Shown in pieces: positions 26,447 through 34,063 of a stretch of DNA of 64,000 bases. The translations under genes and the position numbers were made by a program. Positions within the stretch are counted from its first letter, which is position 1; each line of letters begins with the position of its first letter. The notes below the pieces were generated by a model that saw only the letters and a program-made list of their open reading frames with translations, was not told where the DNA came from and ran no database searches. This DNA comes from an uncultured Clostridia bacterium (GTDB lineage: Bacteria; Bacillota; Clostridia; UBA1381), in assembly GCA_934476075.1 (NCBI GenBank), contig CAKSNH010000010.1, positions 35,437 to 99,436 of the forward strand, read 5' to 3'.

Positions 26447-26526
26447 AAAAGGAATGGTTTTGACGTTCCGCAGCTAACTAATTATTTTAAGTCGCTCATT
26501 TTGCAGAATGGGCGACTAATTTTTTA
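26447..26526 (+). ncRNA. Putative antitoxin RNA 1
   Basis: An untranslated RNA of about 80 nt is predicted from the promoter at 26411-26440 to the AGTCGCTCATT/AATGGGCGACT hairpin with its T6 tract (26490-26525). It is complementary to the toxin-1 mRNA from its last codons through the 3' UTR. Near its 5' end is GGAATGG...GTTCCG, also found in the toxin mRNA leader. There is no ORF of note. It parallels RatA/SR4-type antisense antitoxins. Confidence 0.65.
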
Positions 26527-26593
26527 TGTTTTTTATCAAATCAACCAAAAGAGCGGTAAACGCAATTATAAGTATCATTTGCATAATTTCCAT
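26516..26593 (-). CDS. Putative type I toxin peptide 1 (25 aa)
   Basis: The 25-residue peptide begins MEIMQMILIIAFTALL and ends with the basic tail DLIKNIKN: one hydrophobic helix with a cationic end, as in membrane-acting type I toxins. A strong SD (AAAGGGGGTG) lies 7 nt before its ATG. A consensus promoter at 26689-26718 gives a leader of about 90 nt containing a CCGTCA/TGACGG stem and the shared GGAATGG...GTTCC element. It is too short for standard gene calling. Its sequence, leader, antisense gene and terminator are all duplicated at 38.5 kb. Confidence 0.65.
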   Translation of the reverse strand: MEIMQMILIIAFTALLVDLIKNIKN

Positions 26594-26688
26594 AATCAAC
26601 ACCCCCTTTGTGAGAGTGTCGGAACAGCCGCCGCCATTCCTTTTATCCTGGGTTACTCCCATGCCGTCATTTTTCTGACGGCTAAAAT

Positions 26689-26718
26689 ATTATATCACAA
26701 TGTGTCACATATTGTCAA
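26689..26718 (-). promoter_or_regulatory. Toxin-1 promoter
   Basis: Minus-strand TTGACA (26718-26713), 18 bp, TATAAT (26694-26689). Confidence 0.85.
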
Positions 26719-26773
26719 TCACATCAAAAAAACACTTTTTAAAATATTTGTAGGTTTACAATAAAATAAAATG

Positions 26774-26801
26774 TTGACAACTGCGAAAAATTTGATATAA
26801 T
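26774..26801 (+). promoter_or_regulatory. Antisense RNA promoter, TA module 3
   Basis: TTGACA, 16-bp spacer, TATAAT, diverging from the toxin-1 promoter 56 bp away. Confidence 0.8.
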
Positions 26802-26807
26802 AAAAAT

Positions 26808-26900
26808 AGCAAAGGGATTTACTGCTTTAAAGGCAGTCAGTCCAAAGTTATTGTTATTTTAAAATAACTGCCGACTTTCGACGGAGGGCAGTTATTTTTT
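26808..26900 (+). ncRNA. Putative antitoxin RNA 3
   Basis: An RNA of about 90 nt from the 26774-26801 promoter to the AATAACTGCC/GGCAGTTATT terminator with seven Ts. The terminator overlaps the last codons of toxin 3. The 5' segment AGCAAAGGGA is also found in the toxin-3 mRNA leader. Confidence 0.6.
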
Positions 26901-26975
26901 TGTTATGTACTTCACTATCTGTTGTACACAAACCATGATAAGAAAAATAAATATATAATTTACATTCATATCCAT
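26892..26975 (-). CDS. Putative type I toxin peptide 3 (27 aa)
   Basis: The 27-residue peptide begins MDMNVNYIFIFLIMVC and ends QQIVKYITKK: a single hydrophobic segment and a Lys-rich tail, sharing the (I/V)-K-Y-I-x-K ending with toxin 2. The SD is AAGGAGGTG. The promoter at 27052-27080 and an antisense RNA gene on the opposite strand complete a TA-like unit. The longer frame extending to 27080 has no ribosome site and is not used. Confidence 0.62.
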   Translation of the reverse strand: MDMNVNYIFIFLIMVCVQQIVKYITKK

Positions 26976-27051
26976 AAAAATCACCTCCTTATTAAGGAAG
27001 TGACCAACTGCCCTTAAATTTCCCTTTGCTATTGGGTTTAAACCCAAAATT

Positions 27052-27080
27052 ATTATACAAAAAATAATATATCCTGTCAA
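27052..27080 (-). promoter_or_regulatory. Toxin-3 promoter and palindromic leader start
   Basis: Minus-strand TTGACA (27080-27075), 17 bp, TATAAT (27057-27052). The transcript would open with TTGGGTTTAAACCCAA, a perfect palindrome that could cap the mRNA 5' end. Confidence 0.85.
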
Positions 27081-27101
27081 TAAAAGAATTGCCGTAAAAC
27101 A

Positions 27102-27129
27102 AAAGTGCCGTCTTAAAAAGACAGCACTT
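27102..27129 (-). terminator. Terminator after pheT
   Basis: AAGTGC-GTCTT/AAGAC-GCACTT stem with TTTTGTTTT following on the minus strand. Confidence 0.8.
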
Positions 27130-27150
27130 CACAATTTATATTAATATCTC

Positions 27151-29538
27151 TTATCTTAACTGAGCATTCAATTTTTCTTCCAAATTCTTCAATACCTTAT
27201 CAAATACCTTGTTCACTTCTTCGCCTGTCAAGTTTCTGTCAGCCGCTCTGTAAGATACCGCATATGCAACGCTCTTTTTGCCCTCAGGGATTTGTTCGCC
27301 CTGATATACGTCAAACAATTTGATTGTATCAAGCAGCTTGCCCGATGCCGAAACAATAACGTCCTCAATATCCGCAACAGGTGTATCAGCGTCACAAAGC
27401 ATAGCTATATCACGAGTAACCGCCGGGAACTTAGGCAATGCCTTAAACTTGTTGTCACTGCTGATATTTTTGAACAATACTTCAAAATTAATTTCCGCAA
27501 CATAGCACGGAACTTCAATACCGAACTTATCCGATACGTTAGGGTGAATTTCACCGACAACACCCATATCCTCGCCGTTTACAGTAACCTTTGCCGTTCT
27601 TCCCGGGTGGAATGTCGGGTTATCTTTCAGTGCGGTGAACTTAACATTCTTAACGCCCATGCTGTCAAACAATGCCTCGCACACACCCTTAATATCAAAG
27701 AAATCAATATCCGCACCGTACATACCCATCATAACTATTTCAGGCTCGTTCGGCAATTTGCCCTTTTCGGTAGGAATATATATCTTGCCTATTTCAAACA
27801 ATTTAGCGGTTTCATTTCTTTGGTTGTAGTTTCTTGACAAAATATCAAGCATAGACGCAACCGTTGTTGTACGCATGATTGATGTGTCCTCGCCAAGTGG
27901 GTTTGTGATTTTGATTGTATTTCTAAGTGCACTGTCGGCAGGAATATTCAATTTATCGAACACTGACGGGCTTGTGAATGTGTATGTGCATATTTCATTC
28001 ATACCCTGTGACGTCATAATCTTGTTAATCTTATCCTGTGCCTTTTGACGGTCGTTCTTACCGCCCTTTGTAGCCTCGCCCGAAAGCAACGTTGTAGGGA
28101 TTTTATCATAACCGTACATTCTTGCAACTTCTTCGGCAACGTCCGCCTCACATTCAATATCCGGACGGAATGTCGGAGCAGTCAATATCATCTTATCCGT
28201 ATCAACGGTAAATTCAAGCTTTTCAAGATATTTCACCATATCGTCCGTATTGATGTCTGTTCCCAAAAACGCATTGATTTTGTCGGGACGGAAAGCCAAT
28301 TCTTTCGCTTTTCTGATATCGCCCTTAACGTCAATCACTCCGCCTACAACCTCACCGCAGCCAAGCATCTCAACAAGTTCGCACGCTCTTTCAAGTGCCG
28401 GCATTGTATTGTTCGGGTCAAGACCTTTTTCGTATCTTGATGACGCCTCTGTTCTAAGACCTACCTTTTGTGCGGCAAGTCTTACCGACGCACCGTCAAA
28501 TGTTGCCGACTCGAATACAACCGTTGTTGTGTCAGGCTTAACCTCCGAATTAAATCCGCCCATTACACCGGCTATTGCAACCGCTTTTTCACCGTCGCAG
28601 ATAAGCAGTGAATTTGTGTCGGGATTTCTGTCAACCTCGTCCAAAGTCTTGATTGTTTCGCCCTCATTTGCAGTACGCACAATGATTTTGTTGCCCGCCA
28701 AATCACGCAAATCGAATGCGTGCATAGGCTGACCGTACTCCAAAAGAACATAGTTTGTTATGTCAACGATATTGTTGATTGCACGAACTCCGCAAGCTTG
28801 CAAACGATGACGCATCCAATCCGGTGACGGACCGATTTTTACATTCTTAATCATCTTTGCACAATATCTCAAACATTTTTCCGTGTCCTTAACTTCAACC
28901 GATACTGTATCGTTAATATCTTCGCTGTTTTCATGATATACAGGCTTTTTGATATTAAGCGGTTTATCGAAAGTAACGGCAGTTTCACGAGCCAAACCGA
29001 TTATACTGAAACAGTCCGGACGGTTTGATGTGATTTCAAATTCAACCACATTTTCGTTAAGACCGAAATAATCACGAATATCCATGCCGACAGGTGTATC
29101 TTCTTTCAAAATAAGAATACCGTACTCCGGTTCATAACCCAAATCAGCCGCTGTAAGACCAAGTTCCTCATGTGAGCAAAGCATACCGTTTGACTCAACC
29201 CCACGAAGCTTGCCCTTTTTGATTTTCACACCGCCCGGCAATGTAGAACCGTTTAATGCCGCCGGTACTTTAATGCCCGCTTTTACATTCGGAGCACCGC
29301 ACACAATCTGCAATTTCTCGCCTGTACCGGCGTCAACCTGACAGATGTGCAAGTGGTCGCTGTCCGGGTGGTCAACACATTCCAAAACTTCCGCCACTAC
29401 AACCTTATCTATATCTTTTCCCAAAAATTCAGTACCTTCAACCTTTGAACCTGTCATAGTCAAAGCGTGTTCATATTCTCTTGTTCCGACTTCGCCTATA
29501 TCGGTAAAATCTTTCAACCAACTCATTGGTAACTTCAT
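27151..29538 (-). CDS. pheT: Phenylalanyl-tRNA synthetase beta subunit
   Basis: 795 residues, the normal bacterial length. The N-terminal OB-fold tRNA-binding EMAP-like domain is about 40-150 (HPDSDHLHICQVD), followed by the B3/B4 editing region, B5, the catalytic-like core and a C-terminal anticodon-binding FDX-ACB domain (KFPAVTRDIAMLCD). It forms an alpha2beta2 enzyme with PheS that charges tRNA-Phe. The ATG abuts the stop codon of an inserted kinase gene rather than following pheS directly. Confidence 0.96.
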   Translation of the reverse strand: MKLPMSWLKDFTDIGEVGTREYEHALTMTGSKVEGTEFLGKDIDKVVVAEVLECVDHPDSDHLHICQVDAGTGEKLQIVCGAPNVKAGIKVPAALNGSTLPGGVKIKKGKLRGVESNGMLCSHEELGLTAADLGYEPEYGILILKEDTPVGMDIRDYFGLNENVVEFEITSNRPDCFSIIGLARETAVTFDKPLNIKKPVYHENSEDINDTVSVEVKDTEKCLRYCAKMIKNVKIGPSPDWMRHRLQACGVRAINNIVDITNYVLLEYGQPMHAFDLRDLAGNKIIVRTANEGETIKTLDEVDRNPDTNSLLICDGEKAVAIAGVMGGFNSEVKPDTTTVVFESATFDGASVRLAAQKVGLRTEASSRYEKGLDPNNTMPALERACELVEMLGCGEVVGGVIDVKGDIRKAKELAFRPDKINAFLGTDINTDDMVKYLEKLEFTVDTDKMILTAPTFRPDIECEADVAEEVARMYGYDKIPTTLLSGEATKGGKNDRQKAQDKINKIMTSQGMNEICTYTFTSPSVFDKLNIPADSALRNTIKITNPLGEDTSIMRTTTVASMLDILSRNYNQRNETAKLFEIGKIYIPTEKGKLPNEPEIVMMGMYGADIDFFDIKGVCEALFDSMGVKNVKFTALKDNPTFHPGRTAKVTVNGEDMGVVGEIHPNVSDKFGIEVPCYVAEINFEVLFKNISSDNKFKALPKFPAVTRDIAMLCDADTPVADIEDVIVSASGKLLDTIKLFDVYQGEQIPEGKKSVAYAVSYRAADRNLTGEEVNKVFDKVLKNLEEKLNAQLR

Positions 29539-30069
29539 TTATAAATCATTCCTTTCAATCTCACTCAAAAACTGTTTAACCTCATTCGGACTTTTTAATA
29601 TATAAATTTTCTTGTCGGGCATCTGTTCTCTTATCATCTGCAAATTTTCATAATATTTATCACGATTTTTCCGCCCGTCCGACAATACCCATTTCAAAAA
29701 TTCAAAATCAATTTTTTCCGCACACCCCTCGGTCATGTCGGGACGTGTTGACGCATTGTACATTATCCGCCGTTTTATAATCCGCAAAAAGCATAAAAAC
29801 CTGTTAAAATCGAGAAAAATTATCGTGTCTGCCAAAAACATTCTGCCCTCGAACAGTACCTTTGAATAATTCCCGTCTATAACCCATTTTTCCCTTTTCA
29901 AAATCGGCGACAAGAGTTCCACTTCTTCATCATTGGAACGCTCCGCCCAATTCGGCAGCCAATGCAGCTTGTCCATATGCGTCGGTTCGCAGCCAATCAA
30001 TTCGGCAATCCGTCTTGCCAAAGTCGATTTGCCCGAACCCGAAAAACCGATTATCATTACTCTTTTCAT
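29539..30069 (-). CDS. P-loop kinase of the adenylate-kinase-like/FlaR type, inside pheST
   Basis: 176 residues with Walker A GFSGSGKST near the N-terminus (8-16), a WIxDGNYS segment and FLDFNR, features of small NMP-kinase-like proteins often annotated as DNA topology modulation protein FlaR. The substrate is unknown. Its ATG overlaps the pheS stop by 1 nt (TAATG), and pheT starts right after its stop, so it is translated as part of the operon. Such a gene between pheS and pheT is unusual. It has been kept intact. Confidence 0.8.
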   Translation of the reverse strand: MKRVMIIGFSGSGKSTLARRIAELIGCEPTHMDKLHWLPNWAERSNDEEVELLSPILKREKWVIDGNYSKVLFEGRMFLADTIIFLDFNRFLCFLRIIKRRIMYNASTRPDMTEGCAEKIDFEFLKWVLSDGRKNRDKYYENLQMIREQMPDKKIYILKSPNEVKQFLSEIERNDL

Positions 30070-31088
30070 TAGAATTGTTTCAAAAATCTCAAATCGTTTT
30101 CAAAGAACAGTCTTAAATCGTTGATGTCATATCTGCCCATTGCAATTCTTTCAAGACCAAGACCGAACGCAAATCCGCTGTATACCTCAGGGTCGATACC
30201 GCAGTTTGCAAGCACCTTCGGGTGAACCATACCGCAGCCAAGAATTTCAATCCAGCCTTCACCCTTACATACGTTACAGCCCTTGCCGCCGCATACGAAA
30301 CATGATACGTCAACCTCGGCACTCGGCTCTGTGAACGGGAAGTGGTGCGGACGGAAACGAACCTTAGCCTCCTCGCCGTAAAGTCCCTTGATAAATGCCT
30401 CCAAAGTACCTTTAAGGTCAGCCATGGTAACACCCTTGTCAACAACAAGACCCTCAATCTGGTGGAAAACAGGAGAGTGAGTAGCGTCAACGGCGTCACT
30501 TCTGTAAACACGTCCCGGAGCGATAACTCTGATAGGCGGTTTTGTATTTTCCATTACACGCACCTGCATAGGCGATGTCTGAGTACGAAGAACGATATTG
30601 TCCTCTATATAGAATGTATCCTGTGTATCACGGGCAGGGTGGTTCTTAGGAATATTAAGAGCCTCGAAGTTGTAGTAATCGTATTCAACCTCAGGGCCGT
30701 CGGCAATTTCAAAGCCAAGACCGATGAAAATATCCTTAACATCATTCATTACCGTTGTAAGCGGGTGAAGCTTGCCTTGTTCCTGTTTCTTGCCCGGCAT
30801 AGTAACGTCGATAACTTCATTTTTTAGTTTGATTTCCTGTAATTTAGCTGATATTTCGGCTTTCTTTTCGTCAATTTCCTTTTCAAGAAAACCACGGATT
30901 TCGTTAGCCAACGCACCGATAACGGGACGTTCTTCGGCTGACAGCTTGCCCATACCTTTAAGCACAGCTGTAAGCTCACCTTTTTTACCCATGTATTTTA
31001 CACGGATATTTTCAAGAGTTTCAAGGTCAGCGGCTTGCTGTAATACCTTTTCAACATTGTCTTTAATCTCCTGTAATTTTTGTTTCAT
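30069..31088 (-). CDS. pheS: Phenylalanyl-tRNA synthetase alpha subunit
   Basis: 339 residues. The N-terminal coiled coil (1-85) binds tRNA. The class II catalytic core shows motif 2 (PGRVYRSDAVDATHSPVFHQIEGLVVD) and motif 3 (FGLGLERIAM). The FAFGLG pocket residue that sets phenylalanine specificity is a normal alanine (GFAFGLG). First gene of the operon, preceded by a T-box leader. Confidence 0.97.
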   Translation of the reverse strand: MKQKLQEIKDNVEKVLQQAADLETLENIRVKYMGKKGELTAVLKGMGKLSAEERPVIGALANEIRGFLEKEIDEKKAEISAKLQEIKLKNEVIDVTMPGKKQEQGKLHPLTTVMNDVKDIFIGLGFEIADGPEVEYDYYNFEALNIPKNHPARDTQDTFYIEDNIVLRTQTSPMQVRVMENTKPPIRVIAPGRVYRSDAVDATHSPVFHQIEGLVVDKGVTMADLKGTLEAFIKGLYGEEAKVRFRPHHFPFTEPSAEVDVSCFVCGGKGCNVCKGEGWIEILGCGMVHPKVLANCGIDPEVYSGFAFGLGLERIAMGRYDINDLRLFFENDLRFLKQF

Positions 31089-31133
31089 ATATATTCTCCT
31101 TTTCGTTAATTTACTGTTTTATAAAATTCCCAC

Positions 31134-31409
31134 AAAAAAAGCACTCGCCCCCAAAGGGACGAAGTGCCAAACTCTCCGTGTTACCACCCTAATTCCCGCC
31201 GAAAAACGACAGGCACTCATTTTTGCATTTCACGATTGCCACCGTTACCGACTACACATACACTCCCGTGCACTTCCCCGATACAACTCCGAAACGAATA
31301 TTCAAAAACAGTCTTACCGCAGCCGCTCCCAGCCCAATGACGTCTGCTCTCTTTCGGCGAACTTGTTTCCTACTTGATTTCTTCATAGTCTTTATATTAT
31401 TCATATGTA
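31134..31409 (-). promoter_or_regulatory. T-box riboswitch controlling pheS-kinase-pheT
   Basis: The minus-strand leader contains the invariant T-box AGGGTGGTAACACGG (about 31176-31190), followed by the terminator stem GCACT...AGTGC and seven Ts (31134-31168). Upstream is a long Stem I region with an AGAGAG and GGGCTGGGAG signature. Candidate Phe UUC specifiers lie at 31296-31298 or 31291-31293 (reading TTC on the minus strand). Uncharged tRNA-Phe should stabilise the antiterminator. Confidence 0.93.
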
Positions 31410-31415
31410 CATAAT

Positions 31416-31444
31416 ATTCTACCACAGTATTTAATACTTTTCAA
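31416..31444 (-). promoter_or_regulatory. Promoter of the T-box/pheST transcript
   Basis: Minus-strand TTGAAA (31444-31439), 17 bp, TAGAAT (31421-31416). Confidence 0.75.
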
Positions 31445-31470
31445 TAGCTAAATTGCGGTTTTGTGAAATT

Positions 31471-33006
31471 TTAATTAAATCTTTCCGTCAAAGGCTTATA
31501 TACACCGTCCACATTTTTCCATATAAATATTGTATAATCATTACCGCTTATATCACCCGTAAATACCGCCGTACCATCACTGTTTTCTGTATTTTCGGCT
31601 GTAAGTTCTTTTATTGATTTTAACTCCTTGCCGTCAAATTCTCCCACGAAAACTGTAACATTTTCTTTGTAAAATGTTGATGTATCTTTCGATTTAACCG
31701 TTACCGCAACATTATTCCCTGTTTTACTTGTTTCGGCTGACAAACGTAATGAGTATTCGTAAAGTACATTAAGCGGATATATTGCCACACTGTTGTAGTG
31801 TATTGTTTTACCCTCTAAATCATAAGCCTCCATTTTATTATTAATTTTTCCCCATTGTTCCTCTGTTCCGGTATAATATATATCGGTTAATGCGTCACAA
31901 TGCCCAAATGCCATTTCTCCTATTTCCGTCAAGCCGGCAGGGAGTTCTATTGCCTTTATACTGTTACAAAAATAAAATGCACCATCACCTATTGTTGTTA
32001 CTCCGTCAGGAATTTCAACTCTTTCCAAACCAAAACATCTTCTAAAAGCACTTTCACTTATCGTTTTTACTCCGCTTGGTATCCTTATGCTTTTCAAATT
32101 TCCGCAGCCCATAAATGCCCCAAATTCTATTGCCGTCAAATTCTCCGGAAGTTTTATATATTTCAGATTAATACACTCATCAAACGCACGGCGTTGTATC
32201 GTAGTTACACTGTCGGGAACTACATATTCACTGTCTGTTTTGCATGGCAGGTATTGTACTAATGCTGTCTTATCTTTATTAAACAGTATACTGTCATCAG
32301 CACAATAATTTTTATTTCCTTCTGCAACTCTTATGCTAATTGCATCATTACAATATATAAAATTACTGCCTTCTATTAATTCCACACTGCTTGGAATTTC
32401 TAAATTCACCATATCAACAGCGTAAAAAGCTCCGCTTTTTATTGTTTTAACACCTTCGGGAATACTGTATTTTTCATCAGTTTTTCCGCTCGGATATTGT
32501 ATCAAACAATCTTTATCCTTATTAAACAATACTCCGTCCTGTGATGAATAATACTTATTGCCATCTTCCACATTAATACTTTCAAGAGCATCGCAACTAT
32601 CAAAAACATAATCTTCTAATGTTGTTACACTGTTCGGAATTTTTACACTTTTTAATTTATTGTTGCTCACAAATGCTCTTTTTCCTATCACTGTTACACT
32701 GTTCGGAATTTCTACGCTTTCTTCCGTGCTACCATAAAAAGCAAATTCACCAATTCCGGTAACCCCGTCATTAATTACTATACTGCTGATTTCATAATTA
32801 TACCATGGTGCGGTATTTCTTGTACCATAATCATACATTTCACCCGTACCGCTTATAGTAAGTACCTTGTTTTCATCAATTACCCAAGTAAGATTATCTC
32901 CGCATTTTTCATTTTCCGTTTCCGCAAAGCTCACAATCGGCACACATGATATAATCATCGCCAGCATCAGCATAAACACTGTGCATTTAATCCCCGTTTT
33001 TTTCAT
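31471..33006 (-). CDS. BspA-like secreted leucine-rich repeat protein (511 aa)
   Basis: Signal peptide (FMLMLAMIISCVPIVSFA), a CGDNLTWVIDENK cap, about 12 LRR_5 units with three (Y)SSQDGVLFNKDK-type inserts, and a C-terminal domain homologous to but clearly more diverged from that of the tandem pair (KTGNNVAVTVKSKDT; YKPLTERFN). SD AAAAGGGTGAGG precedes the ATG. It is monocistronic, with an unusual duplicated 102-bp element upstream. A surface role is inferred from the family. No anchor is visible. Confidence 0.9.
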   Translation of the reverse strand: MKKTGIKCTVFMLMLAMIISCVPIVSFAETENEKCGDNLTWVIDENKVLTISGTGEMYDYGTRNTAPWYNYEISSIVINDGVTGIGEFAFYGSTEESVEIPNSVTVIGKRAFVSNNKLKSVKIPNSVTTLEDYVFDSCDALESINVEDGNKYYSSQDGVLFNKDKDCLIQYPSGKTDEKYSIPEGVKTIKSGAFYAVDMVNLEIPSSVELIEGSNFIYCNDAISIRVAEGNKNYCADDSILFNKDKTALVQYLPCKTDSEYVVPDSVTTIQRRAFDECINLKYIKLPENLTAIEFGAFMGCGNLKSIRIPSGVKTISESAFRRCFGLERVEIPDGVTTIGDGAFYFCNSIKAIELPAGLTEIGEMAFGHCDALTDIYYTGTEEQWGKINNKMEAYDLEGKTIHYNSVAIYPLNVLYEYSLRLSAETSKTGNNVAVTVKSKDTSTFYKENVTVFVGEFDGKELKSIKELTAENTENSDGTAVFTGDISGNDYTIFIWKNVDGVYKPLTERFN

Positions 33007-33044
33007 AAAACCTCACCCTTTTCATTTGATTTATACATAAACAA

Positions 33045-33254
33045 CTATACCATAACAACGCAGGCGGCTAAATGTCGCCGGAGTATTATGATAAAATGTT
33101 CTCCGAGATACAGAAATCTCTGATTTCGTTTTATCTCGTGAGGTTATTATACCATAACAACGCAGGCGGCTGAATGTCACCGACGTATTATGATAAAATG
33201 TTCTCCGAGATACAGAAATCTCTGATTTTGTCCTGTTTTGTGAGGTTATTATAC
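33045..33254. repeat. Two tandem 102-bp repeats upstream of the third LRR gene
   Basis: CATAACAACGCAGGCGGCT begins each unit at 33051 and 33153. Each unit contains the stem GAGAT..ATCTC and ends at a minus-strand TATAAT or TATAGT hexamer (GTTATGGTATAAT), so the duplication may have doubled a promoter or operator. Together with a terminator this fills the 33007-33339 gap; no ORF is present. Confidence 0.85.
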
Positions 33255-33297
33255 CACATTTATTGTCGGTTTGTAAATATAAAAATTAAAAATAGAA

Positions 33298-33334
33298 AGT
33301 CATATATCAGAGAAATTTTATCTGATATATGACT
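33298..33334 (-). terminator. Terminator after the ECF S-component gene
   Basis: A perfect 14-bp stem AGTCATATATCAGA/TCTGATATATGACT with T-rich sequence on both sides. Confidence 0.8.
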
Positions 33335-33339
33335 TTTTA

Positions 33340-33933
33340 TCATCTATGAAATATATTTGATATATGCTTGTATATAAGCATTGTAATTCCCGAAAGGATA
33401 ATGCCCTTTAAAATATTAAACGGAATAACCCCGTACAAAATATAGGTCATTTCACTGTTCACCCACGGGTTTACCTTACCGCACATTTCAAAAATAGCGT
33501 CAAGCGGCATAAGCTTTGAATAGAACGGCAAAAGTATAAATTTGTTTGCAAATATACCCATAAGCGTCATAAGTATAATTCCCACGCACAGTGCAAGCAC
33601 CGCACCCTTTTTCGTATGCTTACGGCTGTAAATGAACGCCGACGGAACAACAAGCATAACCGCACAAAGGCAGTCCGCCAATTCACCCACGCCCCCTGTC
33701 GACGTAACCAAAAGGTGTATCAAGTCTTTTACTATCACCGCAAGCAATCCTGCCACAGGTCCTGCCGAGCCGAGCGAAAACGCAAGCACAAGAATAGGTA
33801 TATTGCTTAAATCAATCTTTAAAAACGGCGGCATAAACGGCAGCGGAAATTCAAGCACCATCATAAGCACAACCGAAATACCCGTCATTATCCCCGCACG
33901 GGCAAGCAGTTTGGTATTTAACGTCTTTTTCAA
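33340..33933 (-). CDS. ECF transporter substrate-binding (S) component, RibU-like
   Basis: The start is set at a TTG codon (33933) that has GGGGAG 6 nt upstream; the longer frame to 34092 has no ribosome site. The resulting 197 residues contain six hydrophobic segments and the RibU/S-component signature region (FLKIDLSNIPILVLAFSLGSAGPVAG; KDLIHLL). It should bind a vitamin, probably riboflavin, and pair with a shared EcfAA'T module, which is not in this window. No FMN riboswitch is visible in the short region shared with the divergent eno gene. Confidence 0.82.
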   Translation of the reverse strand: MKKTLNTKLLARAGIMTGISVVLMMVLEFPLPFMPPFLKIDLSNIPILVLAFSLGSAGPVAGLLAVIVKDLIHLLVTSTGGVGELADCLCAVMLVVPSAFIYSRKHTKKGAVLALCVGIILMTLMGIFANKFILLPFYSKLMPLDAIFEMCGKVNPWVNSEMTYILYGVIPFNILKGIILSGITMLIYKHISNIFHR

Positions 33934-34063
33934 AACAATCTCCCCAATCATAATATTATTTTCGACACTAATTTTATCACAAAAAATACTTGTTGTAAAT
34001 GATGTATATTTTCCGTTTCGCCGTTGCAGACTATATGAGAAAATATACACAGGAGGGAAAAGC

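Noticed and set aside
26501..26764. 87-codon plus-strand ORF over TA module 1
   Set aside because: No SD, crosses a strong terminator and the toxin promoter; the minus-strand peptide with SD and promoter is the better reading.
33632..34063. N-terminal extension of enolase by 144 codons
   Set aside because: It runs antisense through the RibU-like gene, and the ATG at 34064 has a perfect SD and gives the normal enolase length.
33934..34063. FMN riboswitch for the RibU-like gene
   Set aside because: The gap is short and shows none of the conserved RFN element segments.
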